This document shows positions 31,464 through 40,985 of a stretch of DNA of 64,000 bases, piece after piece; the stretch's first letter is position 1; each line of letters starts with the position of its first letter. Source of the DNA: an uncultured Pelagibacteraceae bacterium (GTDB lineage Bacteria; Pseudomonadota; Alphaproteobacteria; Pelagibacterales; Pelagibacteraceae). Under the pieces are notes generated by a model. That model was not told where the DNA came from and made no database searches. It saw nothing but the letters and a program-made list of their open reading frames with translations. Where the stretch lies: assembly GCA_902532195.1 (NCBI GenBank), contig CACAHE010000003.1, positions 1-64,000 on the forward strand, in the 5' to 3' direction. A program made the position numbers and the translations under genes.

Positions 31464-31820
31464 TTAATTAAGTGCTGCTTGGGCTTTTTTAACAATAGTT
31501 TTGAAGGCTTCTGGATTATCGTAAGCTATTTCTGCTAGAATTTTTCTATCTATTTTTATACCCGATTTGCTCAAACCATTTATAAATTTTGAATATGTTA
31601 ACCCCTCTGATCTTACTCCAGCATTGATTCTTTGTATCCATAAAGATCTAAATTCTCTTTTTTTATTTCTTCTATCCCTATAAGCATACTGCATAGCTTT
31701 TTCCATAGCTTGTCTAGCAACTCTTATTGTATTTTTTCTTCTTCCCCATTGTCCTTTAACTGCCTTAAATACTTTTTTATGTTTTGCTTTGCTAGTTACT
31801 CCTCTTTTTACACGGGCCAT
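31464..31820 (-). CDS. rplT: 50S ribosomal protein L20
   Basis: A 118-residue basic protein starting [19 protein letters not shown], with the long N-terminal helix ([33 protein letters not shown]) and the globular C terminus ending [12 protein letters not shown]. It binds 23S rRNA early in assembly and in many bacteria also represses its own operon. It starts one base after the rpmI stop. Confidence 0.97.
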   Translation of the reverse strand: MARVKRGVTSKAKHKKVFKAVKGQWGRRKNTIRVARQAMEKAMQYAYRDRRNKKREFRSLWIQRINAGVRSEGLTYSKFINGLSKSGIKIDRKILAEIAYDNPEAFKTIVKKAQAALN

Positions 31821-31821
31821 A

Positions 31822-32028
31822 TTATCCTCTTAAGCTATAAGGCATGTAAGATTTTACAATTTTACTATCTTGTTTTGACATTACTGTTGTGCCTCTTTGT
31901 TTTCTTATTTGTGAATTTGTTCTTTTAATCATACCATGTCTTTTTCCTGCCTGAGCCATTATTACTTTTCCTTTGGCAGAAATTTTAAATCTTTTTTTTG
32001 CTGAACTTTTGGTTTTTAGTTTTGGCAT
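31822..32028 (-). CDS. rpmI: 50S ribosomal protein L35
   Basis: A 68-residue protein beginning [20 protein letters not shown] and containing GKRHGM, the standard L35 pattern. It lies in the universal infC-rpmI-rplT order; 53 bases separate it from infC. Confidence 0.97.
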   Translation of the reverse strand: MPKLKTKSSAKKRFKISAKGKVIMAQAGKRHGMIKRTNSQIRKQRGTTVMSKQDSKIVKSYMPYSLRG

Positions 32029-32081
32029 AATTTTCAGGGTTTATACAAATATTAATATTGTTTTACAACTAATATTATTAG

Positions 32082-32627
32082 CTATATTGGCTGAATCACC
32101 ATAATCATTTGCTTGCCATCAAATTTTGGCTGAAGTTCTACTCTTCCAAATTCATGCATATCTTTTTTAATTTTATCCATTAACTCATTTCCAAGATGTG
32201 AATGCTGCAATTCTCTTCCTTTGAATTTAATTGTAAATTTAACTTTATCCCCTTTAGATAAAAATTTTTGTGCGTTCTTGATCTTAAAAGTATAATCATG
32301 AACCTCTGTAACAGGTCTTAATTTGATTTCTTTTAACTCTATTTTTTTTTGCTTCTTTTTTGCTTTATTAGCTTTTTTTTGTTGGTCATACTTAAATTTT
32401 CCCATATCCATTATTTTACATACAGGTGGTTTTGCATTTGGAGCTATTTCGATTAAATCTAGTCCTTCATCATTTGCTTTTGAAATGGCCTCATTGGTAT
32501 TTAAAATTCCAAGATTTTGTCCATCACTAGTTATAACCTGTACTTCGGGAGATGTAATTTTAAAATTAAATCGTGGTCCTCTGGGTTTGGTTCTTCTTTG
32601 AAAATAGTTTTGTTTAAAATCTGGCAC
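32082..32627 (-). CDS. infC: Translation initiation factor IF-3
   Basis: A 181-residue IF-3 with N domain (PEVQVITSDGQNLGILNTNEAI, GLDLIEIAPNAKPPVCKIMD), a lysine-rich linker and C domain (IKLRPVTEVHDYTFKIKNAQKFL, KGDKVKFTIKFKGRELQH). It blocks premature subunit joining and checks the initiator tRNA. The most likely start is a GTG directly after the thrS stop (no spacer), which fits the habit of infC to use non-ATG starts; in E. coli that habit underlies autoregulation. Confidence 0.95.
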   Translation of the reverse strand: MPDFKQNYFQRRTKPRGPRFNFKITSPEVQVITSDGQNLGILNTNEAISKANDEGLDLIEIAPNAKPPVCKIMDMGKFKYDQQKKANKAKKKQKKIELKEIKLRPVTEVHDYTFKIKNAQKFLSKGDKVKFTIKFKGRELQHSHLGNELMDKIKKDMHEFGRVELQPKFDGKQMIMVIQPI

Positions 32628-34544
32628 TTAATTTGATGGGACTTTATTTAAAGCAGAATACTTTTTTAAGAATAATTTTAAATCCATATTTTCTTGTTTA
32701 TTAGAATCCAATCTTCTAATAGTTACACTGTTAGTGTCAACTTCTTTTTTTCCACAAATTAGCAAAATTGGTATTTTCGATAGGGAATGTTCCCTTATTT
32801 TGTAATTTAGATTATGATTTTTTAAATCTACCTCAGAACTTATACCGACTTTTTTAATTTCTTTGTGAACTTTTTTAGCATACTCATCAAAATCATTAGA
32901 AACTGGAATTACTGCTGTCTGTAAAGGTGAAATCCAAAATGGAAGTTTGCCCGCATAATTTTCAATTAATATTCCAATAAATCTTTCAAGAGATCCAAAT
33001 AAAGCTCTATGCAACATCACAGGCACTTTTTTAGATCCATCTTTATCAATAAACGATGCTCCAAGACGGCCAGGCAAATTTAAATCTACTTGTAATGTTC
33101 CACATTGCCAGTCTCTTCCAATTGCATCTCTAAGTACAAATTCTATCTTTGGACCATAAAAGGCACCCTCTCCTTTATTAATACTATATTCAAGTTTAGA
33201 TGCTTTGATTGCTTCTAGTAAAGCTTTTTCTGATTTGTCCCAAACATTATCATCTCCTACTCTTGTGTTTGGTCTATCAGAATATTTTAATATTACATTT
33301 TCAAAGCCTAAATCTTTATAAATTTCTAAAATTAAATTTGTTACACTTAAACATTCTTGTGTAATTTGACCCTCAGTACAAAAAATATGTGCATCATCTT
33401 GTGTGAATGCTCTTACTCTTAATAAACCATGTAAAGCACCTGATGGTTCATATCTATGCACCTTTCCAAATTCTGACATTTTAAGAGGTAAATCTCTATA
33501 ACTTTTCAATCCTTGATTAAACACTTGAACACAACCAGGACAATTCATTGGTTTAATTGCAAAAATTTTTTCGTCTGGAGTTGTTGATGTATACATATTT
33601 TCGCCAAATTTTTCCCAATGACCAGATTTTTCCCATAAAGTTCTATCAAGAACTTCTGGTGTATTTATTTCTTTATATCCAGCTGCATCTTGCTTGGATC
33701 TCATAAATGAAATTAATTTTTGAAATAAATTCCAACCTTTTTCATGCCAAAAAACCGAACCTGGACTTTCTTCTCTAAAATGAAATAAATCCATTTCTTT
33801 ACCTAATTTTCTGTGGTCTCTTTTTTCAGCCTCTTCCATTCTTTTTAAATATTCATCTAAATCTTTCTGAGAAGACCAGCTTGTTCCGTAAATTCTCTGA
33901 AGCATTTCATTATTTGAATCTCCACGCCAGTATGCTCCAGCAACTTTTGTTAACTTAAAATATTTTCCAATTCTGCCTGTTGAAAGTAAATGTGGACCTC
34001 TACATAAATCGTGCCATTTTCCATGAAAATAAATAGATACTTCTTCCTCTTTTGGAATACTTTTGATTATTTCAGCTTTATAAATTTCACCAGCTTTTTT
34101 GAAATGTTCTATTGCTTTATCTCTTTCCCATATCTCTCTATGAGTTGGCTCATCTCTTTCAATAATTTCTTTCATTTTTTTTTCTATTTTTTGAAGATCG
34201 TCATGAGTAAAAGGTTCATCCCTAGCAAAATCATAATAAAAACCATTATCAATTACTGGTCCAATAGTTACTTGTGTTCCTGGAAAAAGTTCTTGTACCG
34301 CCATTGCAAGAACATGTGCTGTGTCATGTCTTATTATTTCAATACCCTCTTTATCTTTAGAAGTATGAATTTTTACTGAACAATCATTTTCTATTTCAAA
34401 GTTTAAGTCCTTTAAATTACCATCAACACTTATTACTAATGCTTGCTTTGATAAAGATTTACTTATTTTCTCAGCAATTTTTAATCCAGTAACTTTCTTT
34501 TCAAAAGTTAAAGTATTTCCATCTGGTAATTTTATATTTGGCAT
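32628..34544 (-). CDS. thrS: Threonyl-tRNA synthetase
   Basis: A 638-residue class II synthetase with N-terminal TGS domain (about 1-60), the editing domain with HDTAHVLAMAVQELFPG (HxxxH), catalytic core with the zinc ligand Cys in PMNCPGCVQVF and motif 2 FTQDDAHIFC, and C-terminal anticodon-binding domain (PLQTAVIPVSNDFDEYA). Length is standard. Its ATG shares a base with the stop of the upstream glycosyltransferase gene (TAATG type). Confidence 0.97.
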   Translation of the reverse strand: MPNIKLPDGNTLTFEKKVTGLKIAEKISKSLSKQALVISVDGNLKDLNFEIENDCSVKIHTSKDKEGIEIIRHDTAHVLAMAVQELFPGTQVTIGPVIDNGFYYDFARDEPFTHDDLQKIEKKMKEIIERDEPTHREIWERDKAIEHFKKAGEIYKAEIIKSIPKEEEVSIYFHGKWHDLCRGPHLLSTGRIGKYFKLTKVAGAYWRGDSNNEMLQRIYGTSWSSQKDLDEYLKRMEEAEKRDHRKLGKEMDLFHFREESPGSVFWHEKGWNLFQKLISFMRSKQDAAGYKEINTPEVLDRTLWEKSGHWEKFGENMYTSTTPDEKIFAIKPMNCPGCVQVFNQGLKSYRDLPLKMSEFGKVHRYEPSGALHGLLRVRAFTQDDAHIFCTEGQITQECLSVTNLILEIYKDLGFENVILKYSDRPNTRVGDDNVWDKSEKALLEAIKASKLEYSINKGEGAFYGPKIEFVLRDAIGRDWQCGTLQVDLNLPGRLGASFIDKDGSKKVPVMLHRALFGSLERFIGILIENYAGKLPFWISPLQTAVIPVSNDFDEYAKKVHKEIKKVGISSEVDLKNHNLNYKIREHSLSKIPILLICGKKEVDTNSVTIRRLDSNKQENMDLKLFLKKYSALNKVPSN

Positions 34545-35698
34545 TAATTAAATAATTTTTTGTACTCTGAATAAGTAGAAAAACACATTTTTTCAACATT
34601 AAATTTCATAATTACATTTTTTCTAGCTTCTGCTCCTATACCATTCAAAGTTACCTCGCTTAAATTTAATATTTCTGCTATTCTCTCACTTAATTTATTA
34701 GAATTGCCAGCTTCAAATAAAAAGCCAGTTTTATCATTTATTATCGTTTCTTTAGATCCACCGATGTTACTTGCAATAATAGGTTTTTCCATTGATTGTG
34801 CTTCAACAGAAACTCTTCCAAATGACTCTGGCTCTATAGATGCTGATATTACTACATCAGAAATTTCATAAGCTATTGGCATTAATTTAATATTTTCAAC
34901 AAATATAACATTATTAATTAATCTAAATTGATCAACTAGTCTAATTAGTTTTTTTTTATATATATTTCTTCCCTGATCACTACCAAGAATTATTGCAACA
35001 AACTCCTTGTCGGGCATAATTTTTTTTAATTTACTAATTGCCTCCAAAAACATTTCATGACCCTTCCAATATGTAAGTCTACCTGGTAGAAGTATTATTT
35101 TTTTATCATTCTGAATTTTCCATTTTTTTTTTAATAATATTTTATCAGATTCTTTAATTTTTTTTGGATCAAAATATTCTGTATTTATTCCTCTAAATAT
35201 AACTAAAAATTTTTTTTGTGGTTTTACATACTTTGAATAATGTTCCTTAATATGTGAAAAAATAAAATTTGAGCCAGCAATAATTAAATCAGATCTTACC
35301 ATTACTGAATTATAAAATTTTTTAATTGATGATTTAAAATTATAAGTTCCATGAAAAGTAGTAACAAATTTTCTTCTAGTAATTTTCGTTGCTAACAAGC
35401 ACGACCAGGCTGGCGCTCTACTTCTTGCATGGACGATGTCTATATTTAAAATCAATATTATTAATGATAAAAAAATTGCATTTAATAAAATCATTATTGG
35501 ATTTTTTAAATGAACAGGAAATCTAATTAATTTAACTTTTCTTTTATTTATATAATTGGTTAATTCACCTCCACTAGTTACAATATATGATGAACAATTA
35601 TTTTCATATAAGTAATGTGCAAGATCAAAACATCCAGTTTCAGCACCTCCACTTCCTAGTTTTGGAATAACTTGTAAAACTTTTAATTTTGTTGGCAT
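34544..35698 (-). CDS. Glycosyltransferase family 4 protein
   Basis: A 384-residue GT-B glycosyltransferase. The N-terminal domain begins KVLQVIPKLGSGGAETGCFDLA with the glycine-rich acceptor-side loop; the C-terminal domain shows LPGRLTYWKGHEMFLEAISKL and the donor-binding EPESFGRVSVEAQSMEKPIIASNIGG with the EX7E motif. Such enzymes add sugars to lipopolysaccharide, capsule or lipid carriers. It lies at the head of the minus-strand translation operon and overlaps thrS by one base. Confidence 0.88.
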   Translation of the reverse strand: MPTKLKVLQVIPKLGSGGAETGCFDLAHYLYENNCSSYIVTSGGELTNYINKRKVKLIRFPVHLKNPIMILLNAIFLSLIILILNIDIVHARSRAPAWSCLLATKITRRKFVTTFHGTYNFKSSIKKFYNSVMVRSDLIIAGSNFIFSHIKEHYSKYVKPQKKFLVIFRGINTEYFDPKKIKESDKILLKKKWKIQNDKKIILLPGRLTYWKGHEMFLEAISKLKKIMPDKEFVAIILGSDQGRNIYKKKLIRLVDQFRLINNVIFVENIKLMPIAYEISDVVISASIEPESFGRVSVEAQSMEKPIIASNIGGSKETIINDKTGFLFEAGNSNKLSERIAEILNLSEVTLNGIGAEARKNVIMKFNVEKMCFSTYSEYKKLFN

Positions 35699-35739
35699 TT
35701 TTTTTCCTTTTATATTATCACAATATTTAACTTTATTTT

Positions 35740-36492
35740 ATGAGTAAATTTAAATTTATAAAAATTACTAAGAGAAAAAAAATAAGATACTTGTCTGTTA
35801 ATAAGTATTCTAAGTTATTTGTTGTTTTCCTTCACGGATTCATGTCTGATTTAGAGGGTTCAAAACCAAAAGCTTTTATGAAATTTTGTAAAAAAAAAGG
35901 AATAGGCTTTTTAGGATTAGAATATTCAGGTCATGGAAAATCATCGGGAGAGTTTACGAAAGGAAATATAACAAGTTGGACTAAAGATGCTAAATTTTTA
36001 ATTAAAAAAATAGTAAATAAAAATAATTTTATTTTAATAGGTTCAAGTATGGGTGCATGGATATCTTTAAACGTATTTAAAGATTTTAACAAACAGATAT
36101 GTGGATTTTTAGGTATTGGATCTGCCCCTGAATTTTTAGAAAAGTTAATGTGGAATAAGTTTAATAAAAAAATCAAAAAAGAAATTATTACTAAAAAACT
36201 CTATTATTTAAAACATGGAGATTACGAATATCCCATATCATATCAACTGATTAGAGATGGAAGAAAAAATAAAGTTCTAAAAAAATCTATTAATTCAAAA
36301 ATACAAATAACAATGATTCATGGTAAAAAAGATGAAGTTGTGCCTGTTGTTTTTTCCAAAAAAATTTTAAAGATTTTTAAAAATTCAAAAAAAAAATTAG
36401 TTTTAATTCCAAATGGTGATCATAGTTTATCTTCAAATAAAAATCTTAAAAAAATAATTAAAGAATTAAACCTAATTACAAAAAATATTTAA
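35740..36492 (+). CDS. Alpha/beta hydrolase
   Basis: A 250-residue alpha/beta-fold hydrolase. The oxyanion region VFLHGFMSDLEGSK is followed by the nucleophile elbow IGSSMGAW (Ser near residue 103), an acid in MIHGKKDEVVPV and the His in PNGDHSL, so the catalytic triad is complete. The pattern LGLEYSGHGKSSGEF resembles short-chain esterase/acylglycerol lipase-like members. The substrate is unknown. It stands alone on the plus strand, divergent from GT4 and overlapping the 3' end of gltB by four bases. Confidence 0.82.
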   Translation: MSKFKFIKITKRKKIRYLSVNKYSKLFVVFLHGFMSDLEGSKPKAFMKFCKKKGIGFLGLEYSGHGKSSGEFTKGNITSWTKDAKFLIKKIVNKNNFILIGSSMGAWISLNVFKDFNKQICGFLGIGSAPEFLEKLMWNKFNKKIKKEIITKKLYYLKHGDYEYPISYQLIRDGRKNKVLKKSINSKIQITMIHGKKDEVVPVVFSKKILKIFKNSKKKLVLIPNGDHSLSSNKNLKKIIKELNLITKNI

Positions 36493-39400
36493 CTTGCTAT
36501 ACCTACATCTTTTTTATTAGAAATTGGATTATCTAGCTTGTTAAGCATTTCCTTAGGACAGACTTGATAAAAATTATTTAGTTCAATTATAAAATTTTCT
36601 AAAATATTTTTTGAATTTTTTGAATTTGTTTCTTTAAAATGCATTGAAATTAATTTTTTTAGAAAATTTTTCCAATATTGTGTTTCTATTCTTTGCCAAA
36701 CAACAGTTTCAGGATTAACTCTTTTTTCAAATTCATTATTTTTATCATATACAAATGCCATGCCTCCTGTCATTCCAGCTGCGAAATTGTCCCCAACATT
36801 GCCAAGGATTATTATATTTCCACCTGTCATATACTCGCATCCATTTGAGCCACAACCTTCTATTACTGCTGAAGCGCCTGAATTTCTTACAGCAAATCTT
36901 TCTCCTGCTTGACCTGAAGCAAAAAGATATCCTGAGGTTGATCCATATAGAACTGTATTGCCTATAATAGTATTCTCTTGTGAAATTAAATTACTTTCTT
37001 CTTGTAATTTTATCGAAATTGTTCCTCCAGAAAGTCCTTTCCCAACATAATCATTTGCATCTCCCTTAAGATTTAATTTCAAACCTTTGATAGCAAAAGC
37101 TCCAAAAGATTGTCCTGCAGATCCTTTAAAATTTAATTGAATTGAATTTTCTTCAATTTTGTCATAACCAAATTTTTTATATAAATGATAAGAAATTCTT
37201 GTTCCAACTGCTCTGTCTGTATTTTTAATTTCATAAATTTTTTCTATTATTTTATTATTGTTTATATATTCTTCAATTTCTGGCCAAATTTTTTGGTCCA
37301 AAGTATCTGGAACTTCATTGATAATTGATTTTTCACAATATTTTTTATTTTTTCCAGGATCAGCTTGTACAAATAATGGGTTAAGATCTAAGTCATCCAA
37401 ATTAGGAGATCCTTTGCTGATTTGTTTAAGTAAATCCGTTCTTCCAATTATTTCATTTAAATTTTTAAAACCTAGAGATGCTAAAATTTCCCTAACTTCT
37501 TCAGCAATAAATCTAAATAGATTAACAATTTTTTCTGGTGTTCCACTGAATTTTTCTCTTAACTTTTCATCTTGGGTGCATACACCTACTGGGCATGTAT
37601 TTGAGTGACACTGCCTGACCATTATGCAGCCCATTGCAACTAGAGCTGTTGTTGCGACTCCATATTCTTCTGCTCCCATCATTGCAGCTATAACAACATC
37701 TCTTCCTGTTTTTATTCCTCCATCAGTTCTAAGAGTAACTGTATGTCTCAAATTATTTAAAGTTAAAACTTGATTAACTTCTGTCAAACCCATCTCCCAT
37801 GGTATACCTACGTATTTCACACTTGTTTGTGGAGTTGCACCAGTCCCTCCCGAATGACCAGATATTAAAATGATATCTGCTTTTGCTTTAGCAACACCAG
37901 CAGCAATTGTTCCAATTCCAGAGGAAGCAACTAGTTTGACTCCAACTCTTGCATTTGGATTTATCTGTTTTAAATCGTAGATTAATTGAGCTAAATCTTC
38001 TATTGAATATATATCATGATGTGGTGGGGGAGATATTAAAGTTACTCCTGGAGTTGAATATCTAAGTTTTGCTATTTCTTCTGTTACTTTAAATCCAGGT
38101 AGTTGGCCACCTTCGCCTGGTTTAGCGCCTTGGGCTATTTTTATTTCAATTTCATTACAATTGTTTAAGTAATTAATTGTTACTCCAAATCTTGCTGAAG
38201 CAATTTGTTTTACTCTAGAATTGGAACTATCTCCATTAGGCAATATTTTATATCTGTCAGTATTTTCTCCCCCCTCTCCGCTGCATGATGCACCTTTAAT
38301 TCTATTCATTCCTATTGCTAAAGTTTCGTGAGCTTCTTTTGATAAAGCTCCATGAGACATGCTTCCACTTCCAAACCTCTTTAATATATTTTCTACTGGT
38401 TCAACTTCTGAAATTTCTATCGATTCTCTATCTTTAAAATCAATTAAATCTCTTAAACTAATTGGAGGCAATTCATAAATGCCATTTGTATATTTTTTAT
38501 AAATATCATAAGATTTCCTTGAAACTGCTGCTTGAAGTAAATGTATTAGTTTACCTTGATACTGGTGGGTTTCTCCATTTTTCCTATAGCGATATATACC
38601 TCCAATAGGTAAAATATTTGTATTATTTTTATATGCCTCTTTGTGAATATTTCTAACTTTTTTTTCTATTCCATTAAGTCCAATACCTGAAATCTTTGAA
38701 TTAACACCTGGAAAAAATTCATTTACAATTGTTCTACTTAGTCCTACGGTTTCGAAATTACATCCTCCTCTGTAAGAGCTTATTACGGAAATACCCATCT
38801 TAGACATAATTTTAAGCAACCCTAAATTAACAGATTTTATATATCGATTTATACACTCATCAAAATTATAATTACCAAAAAGTTTTCTCTGATGTCTTTG
38901 GTATAAACTATCAAAAGCCAAATATGGGTTTACGGTGGTCGCCCCTACACCTATCATTGTTGCAAATGAATGAGTGTCTAAACATTCGCCAGATTGCACG
39001 TTTATAGATATATATCCTCTTAATCCGAGCTTAATTAAATTAGTATTAACTGCACCAATACATAAAAGCATTGGTATAGGGCATTTAAATTCAGATATAT
39101 TTTTATCTGATAATATTATTTGAGTTATTCCTTCTCTTACCGCAATCTCTGCATCTTTTTTTAATTTTTCTATTGCATCTTCTAAACTCTGGTTTTCATC
39201 AAATGTGCAGTCAATTATTTTATAATTTTTTCCAAAATAATTAATAAATTTATCAAACTGTGAATTGGATAAAATTGGACTGTCTAAAACGTAGATATTC
39301 TCTTTGGTTAAATTAGAAAAATCTAAAATATTACCTAGATTACCAAATCTAGTTTTTAAACTCATTACTTTGTTTTCTCTTAATGAGTCAATTGGAGGGT

Positions 39401-40985
39401 TTGTAACTTGACTAAAATTTTGTCTAAAAAAATGATATAAAGGTCTATATTTATCTGAAAGAACAGCTAAAGGAGTATCGTCACCCATAGATCCTGTTGC
39501 TTCTTTGGCATCTTCTGCCATAGGATGCAAAATTAACTCTAAATCCTCTAAAGTATAACCAAATGTATGTTGTCTTCTTTTTAATTCCAAACCCTCATAA
39601 TTATTTTTTTCGTTTGAAATTAAAAATTTTTTGTCAAGATCGATAATTTGAGCGTTAAAATGTTTATATTCTTTTGCTAAATAGTTTTTTATTTCGTTAT
39701 TATTATAAACTTTTCCTTTTTCTATTCTTATACCTAAAATTTCACCTGGTCCCAATCTACCTTTTGCAACAATTTTTTTTTCATTTAAGTTAATCATTCC
39801 AGTTTCTGATCCTGCAAATAAAAGTTTATCTCTAGTTATGGTATATCTTAATGGTCTTAAACCATTTCTATCAGTAGCAACTATAACCCATTCATTGTCT
39901 GTTCCAGCAATTGCAGCGGGACCATCCCAAGGTTCCATTGTACTATTTAAAAAATTAAATAACTGAAGATGATCTTTTGGAAGAATCTTATTTTTTTTTG
40001 ACCAGGCATCGGGTATTAGCATTAGTTTTGCTAACGGCGCTGAATGTCCTGACATATTTAATAGTTCAAATACATTGTCTAATGAAGCTGAGTCAGAGTT
40101 GCCAGTTGGTATTACTGGTTTTAAATTTTCAATATCTTCAAAAAGTGGATTGAACATTTCTTGTTCATGAATTTTCATCCAATTAACATTTCCTTTTAAA
40201 GTATTTATTTCTCCATTATGTGCTATCGCTCTAAAAGGTTGAGCTAAATCCCAACTAGGTGCTGTATTAGTGGAAAAACGCTGATGAAAAATTGCATACC
40301 TGGAAATGAATCTTTTATCTTTTAAATCTAAATAAAAATCAGAGAGAGCTTCGGCTAGAAACATACCTTTATAAATTATTGATTTAGAGCTAAATGAACA
40401 AATATAAAAATTATTTAATTGATTTTTCAAAGCATGCTTCTCAATTTTTCTCCTTATTTCATATAATTTTCTCTCTAATTTTTTTCCAACTATATTCTTA
40501 TCGTGTTGAGTAAAGAGAACTTGGGTAATTTCTGGTCTAGTTATTTCAGCTTTTTCTCCTAAAACAGATGGGTTAACAGGAACTTGTCTCCATCCATAAA
40601 TTTTAAAATTACTTTTGGTTAGTTCACTTTCTACAATAGTTCTGCAAGCTTCTTGGGAAGAATAATCATTTCTTGGTAGAAATATCATACCTACACATAC
40701 ATCTATACCTATATGCTTTTGGCCTCTTGATTCAATTTTTTCTATAAAAAAATCTTGAGGAATTTCAATATGAATACCCGCTCCATCGCCAGTTTTACCA
40801 TCTGCATCTATAGCACCTCTATGCCAAACTGCTTTTAGTGCTTTTATACCATATTCAACTACTTCTCTTGTTTTTTTTCCATCTGTTGAAGCTACTAGAC
40901 CTACTCCACATGCATCGTGTTCCATGTTTTTAGAATAAACATGATTTTTTTCTAATATTTGTAAATTTTTTTTTCTTGTATCCAT
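36489..40985 (-). CDS. gltB: Glutamate synthase (NADPH) large subunit
   Basis: A 1498-residue glutamate synthase alpha chain. The propeptide (residues 1-25) ends before the catalytic Cys26 in EHDACGVGLVAS, the class II glutaminase nucleophile. The glutaminase domain (26 to about 430) is followed by the central domain, the FMN/synthase domain (PGEGGQLPGFKV, GHSGGTGATPQTS) with the 3Fe-4S ligands in CIMVRQCHSNTCPVGVCTQ, and the C-terminal beta-helix of GXXGXXXG repeats. It makes two glutamates from glutamine and 2-oxoglutarate. It abuts gltD, whose stop overlaps its start. Confidence 0.97.
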   Translation of the reverse strand: MDTRKKNLQILEKNHVYSKNMEHDACGVGLVASTDGKKTREVVEYGIKALKAVWHRGAIDADGKTGDGAGIHIEIPQDFFIEKIESRGQKHIGIDVCVGMIFLPRNDYSSQEACRTIVESELTKSNFKIYGWRQVPVNPSVLGEKAEITRPEITQVLFTQHDKNIVGKKLERKLYEIRRKIEKHALKNQLNNFYICSFSSKSIIYKGMFLAEALSDFYLDLKDKRFISRYAIFHQRFSTNTAPSWDLAQPFRAIAHNGEINTLKGNVNWMKIHEQEMFNPLFEDIENLKPVIPTGNSDSASLDNVFELLNMSGHSAPLAKLMLIPDAWSKKNKILPKDHLQLFNFLNSTMEPWDGPAAIAGTDNEWVIVATDRNGLRPLRYTITRDKLLFAGSETGMINLNEKKIVAKGRLGPGEILGIRIEKGKVYNNNEIKNYLAKEYKHFNAQIIDLDKKFLISNEKNNYEGLELKRRQHTFGYTLEDLELILHPMAEDAKEATGSMGDDTPLAVLSDKYRPLYHFFRQNFSQVTNPPIDSLRENKVMSLKTRFGNLGNILDFSNLTKENIYVLDSPILSNSQFDKFINYFGKNYKIIDCTFDENQSLEDAIEKLKKDAEIAVREGITQIILSDKNISEFKCPIPMLLCIGAVNTNLIKLGLRGYISINVQSGECLDTHSFATMIGVGATTVNPYLAFDSLYQRHQRKLFGNYNFDECINRYIKSVNLGLLKIMSKMGISVISSYRGGCNFETVGLSRTIVNEFFPGVNSKISGIGLNGIEKKVRNIHKEAYKNNTNILPIGGIYRYRKNGETHQYQGKLIHLLQAAVSRKSYDIYKKYTNGIYELPPISLRDLIDFKDRESIEISEVEPVENILKRFGSGSMSHGALSKEAHETLAIGMNRIKGASCSGEGGENTDRYKILPNGDSSNSRVKQIASARFGVTINYLNNCNEIEIKIAQGAKPGEGGQLPGFKVTEEIAKLRYSTPGVTLISPPPHHDIYSIEDLAQLIYDLKQINPNARVGVKLVASSGIGTIAAGVAKAKADIILISGHSGGTGATPQTSVKYVGIPWEMGLTEVNQVLTLNNLRHTVTLRTDGGIKTGRDVVIAAMMGAEEYGVATTALVAMGCIMVRQCHSNTCPVGVCTQDEKLREKFSGTPEKIVNLFRFIAEEVREILASLGFKNLNEIIGRTDLLKQISKGSPNLDDLDLNPLFVQADPGKNKKYCEKSIINEVPDTLDQKIWPEIEEYINNNKIIEKIYEIKNTDRAVGTRISYHLYKKFGYDKIEENSIQLNFKGSAGQSFGAFAIKGLKLNLKGDANDYVGKGLSGGTISIKLQEESNLISQENTIIGNTVLYGSTSGYLFASGQAGERFAVRNSGASAVIEGCGSNGCEYMTGGNIIILGNVGDNFAAGMTGGMAFVYDKNNEFEKRVNPETVVWQRIETQYWKNFLKKLISMHFKETNSKNSKNILENFIIELNNFYQVCPKEMLNKLDNPISNKKDVGIAS

